DNA from: Balneolaceae bacterium | Lineage (GTDB): Bacteria > Bacteroidota > Rhodothermia > Balneolales > Balneolaceae | NCBI GenBank assembly: GCA_007134665.1 | Contig: SLKH01000056.1 | Span: 1 to 5,926, forward strand | Length of the DNA: 5,926 nucleotides | Reading direction: 5' to 3' | Shown here: positions 4,848-5,926 of the stretch, one piece after another | How positions within the stretch are numbered: position 1 is the first letter of the stretch | Layout: the number at the start of each line of letters is the position of its first letter | The notes under the pieces: model-generated | Database searches by the model: none | What the model saw: only the letters and a program-made list of their open reading frames with translations | Told to the model about the DNA's origin: nothing | Position numbers and translations under genes: made by a program

Positions 4848-5926
4848 ATGGCAGATGCCGGCGATATTATACCAATTGTTTTAAAAGGAACCCCGGCTTC
4901 ACCGGGGGTAGCCACAGGACCGATCGAAGTTATTTCCCACAGAGACCTGAATATCTCATCTGAGCCCATACATGAGGAGGATGTTGAATCACATTTGGTA
5001 AAAGCAGAAAAAGCGCTGGATCATGTTAAAAATCAATTAATCGAGCTTCAGGCGACACAAGATAATCAGGAGATTGTGGGAATACTTGAAGCACAAGTTG
5101 AAATTGTAAAAGATCCGGAGCTTCTTGCCAGAGTTAATCAACTTATTAGAAAAGAGAATAAAAGTGCCGGATTCGCACTTTATAGTGCTTTCAATGAATT
5201 TATACAACTTCTTCAACAAAGCGGCCAGGATTGGATTAAAGACCGGGTTATTGATATTCAATCGCTCAGGGATATGATCATTCACCAGACAAGTGGATCT
5301 GATGTATTACAAAATGATACTGAAGGAGCTGTACTGTTTACGGAAGAACTTTCACCTACTGAGTTGATTGAATTTAGTGAATCCGAGATTGCTGCAATAG
5401 TAATGCAGCATGGCGGAACCACATCACACTCAGTAATTATTGCCCAGTCTCTTGGGATACCGTGTGTGGTTGGGGTGGAGTGGAAAAGGACGCAGATTGG
5501 AAAAAATGCAATTGCAGCTGTTGATGCTACAGCCGGTGAAATAATTATCAATCCCGACAGCAGAACTTTAAATGATTTCATCAAACGGGAAAGAAATGAA
5601 GAAATCAGAAGGCTGCAGACCAATGATATCAAAAAACTGCCGAATCAGACCGAATGTGGTGAGACCTTTTTTCTGAGAGGCAATATTGAGTTTGAGGAGG
5701 AGCTAATAAGGGTTGATGAGTACCAGGCAAAGGGTATCGGATTACTGAGGACAGAGACCCTGTTTCTCAGGCAAGGGTATTTTGATATAGAGCGACATAC
5801 CGAGTTATATAAACTGATTTTGAAATCAACTGGTTCTTATCCTGTGGTCATCCGGCTGCTCGATGTTGGTGGAGATAAACTGCCGGGAAAAAAGTTTGAG
5901 GAACAAAACCCTTTTCTTGGCTGGAG
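4848..5926 (+). CDS. ptsI: PTS enzyme I (PEP-protein phosphotransferase), 3' end outside window
   Basis: An open frame of 359 codons runs uninterrupted from the ATG at 4848 to the right edge; the family is normally about 570-590 residues, so some 220 are missing. Enzyme I autophosphorylates with PEP and passes the phosphate to HPr, encoded just upstream. Visible parts: the N-terminal TPASPGVATG (15-24) after about 12 extra residues, the helical HPr-binding subdomain (about 35-150), and the swivelling phosphohistidine domain with GGTTSHS (189-195, active His194). The start of the PEP-binding barrel follows with GIGLLRTE (296-303, Arg301), IRLLDVGGDK (335-344, Arg336) and NPFLGW at the edge. 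Differences from the usual enzyme I pattern: GGTTSH for GGRTSH, IIAQ for IMAR after the active His, and RLLD for RT(L/M)D. No GAF domain precedes it, so this is not ptsP. Start choice is supported by the 6-base gap to ptsH. Confidence 0.94.
   Translation, partial: MADAGDIIPIVLKGTPASPGVATGPIEVISHRDLNISSEPIHEEDVESHLVKAEKALDHVKNQLIELQATQDNQEIVGILEAQVEIVKDPELLARVNQLIRKENKSAGFALYSAFNEFIQLLQQSGQDWIKDRVIDIQSLRDMIIHQTSGSDVLQNDTEGAVLFTEELSPTELIEFSESEIAAIVMQHGGTTSHSVIIAQSLGIPCVVGVEWKRTQIGKNAIAAVDATAGEIIINPDSRTLNDFIKRERNEEIRRLQTNDIKKLPNQTECGETFFLRGNIEFEEELIRVDEYQAKGIGLLRTETLFLRQGYFDIERHTELYKLILKSTGSYPVVIRLLDVGGDKLPGKKFEEQNPFLGW

Noticed and set aside
5282..5632. 116-codon minus-strand frame
   Set aside because: It lies inside ptsI, whose plus-strand translation matches enzyme I over its whole length; this is a shadow frame.

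Overview
The window is an AT-rich bacterial segment carrying six recognisable protein genes, two of them cut by the window edges, plus one doubtful small ORF. Start codons mostly lack strong Shine-Dalgarno sequences. The main terminator is an A-tract/T-tract hairpin of a kind I associate with Bacteroidota and relatives. Together with a soluble PAS/REC/Hpt hybrid kinase and a bare ptsH-ptsI pair, this suggests the Bacteroidota/Balneolota/Rhodothermota neighbourhood. That placement is inference; there is no rRNA or other phylogenetic marker here.

Layout. Bases 1-754 hold the C-terminal 250 residues of a copper-type P1B ATPase (copA). Bases 755-1165 form a roughly 410-base stretch without a convincing gene. 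It holds two exact consensus DnaA boxes (762-770 and 882-890), a one-mismatch box (865-873) facing the second one, and a possible 24-residue membrane peptide. This is the most unusual part of the window and could be a replication origin or a DnaA-binding control region. Bases 1166-3508 encode a soluble hybrid histidine kinase with PAS-PAS-HisKA-HATPase-REC-Hpt architecture, so a full phosphorelay up to the Hpt step sits in one chain. Its 3' end overlaps by 14 bases the convergent elaA-type acetyltransferase (3495-3956, minus). A 65-base divergent spacer separates elaA from a small four-helix membrane protein of the YvlD/phage-holin-IV family (4022-4339), which is closed by a 17-bp-stem terminator (4369-4411). 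Bases 4412-4571 carry two palindromes and a good sigma70-like promoter. These lead into ptsH (HPr, 4572-4841) and, six bases later, ptsI (enzyme I, from 4848), which is open at the right edge.

How the genes relate. HPr and enzyme I are direct partners: enzyme I takes phosphate from PEP and passes it to His15 of HPr. No sugar-specific enzyme II is visible, so the pair may serve transport encoded elsewhere or a regulatory role. The kinase, elaA, membrane protein and copA look like independent units. The strongest candidates for something undescribed are the DnaA-box cluster, the leader palindromes before the kinase and ptsH, and the altered motif residues in the kinase (N box, Hpt) and in enzyme I.
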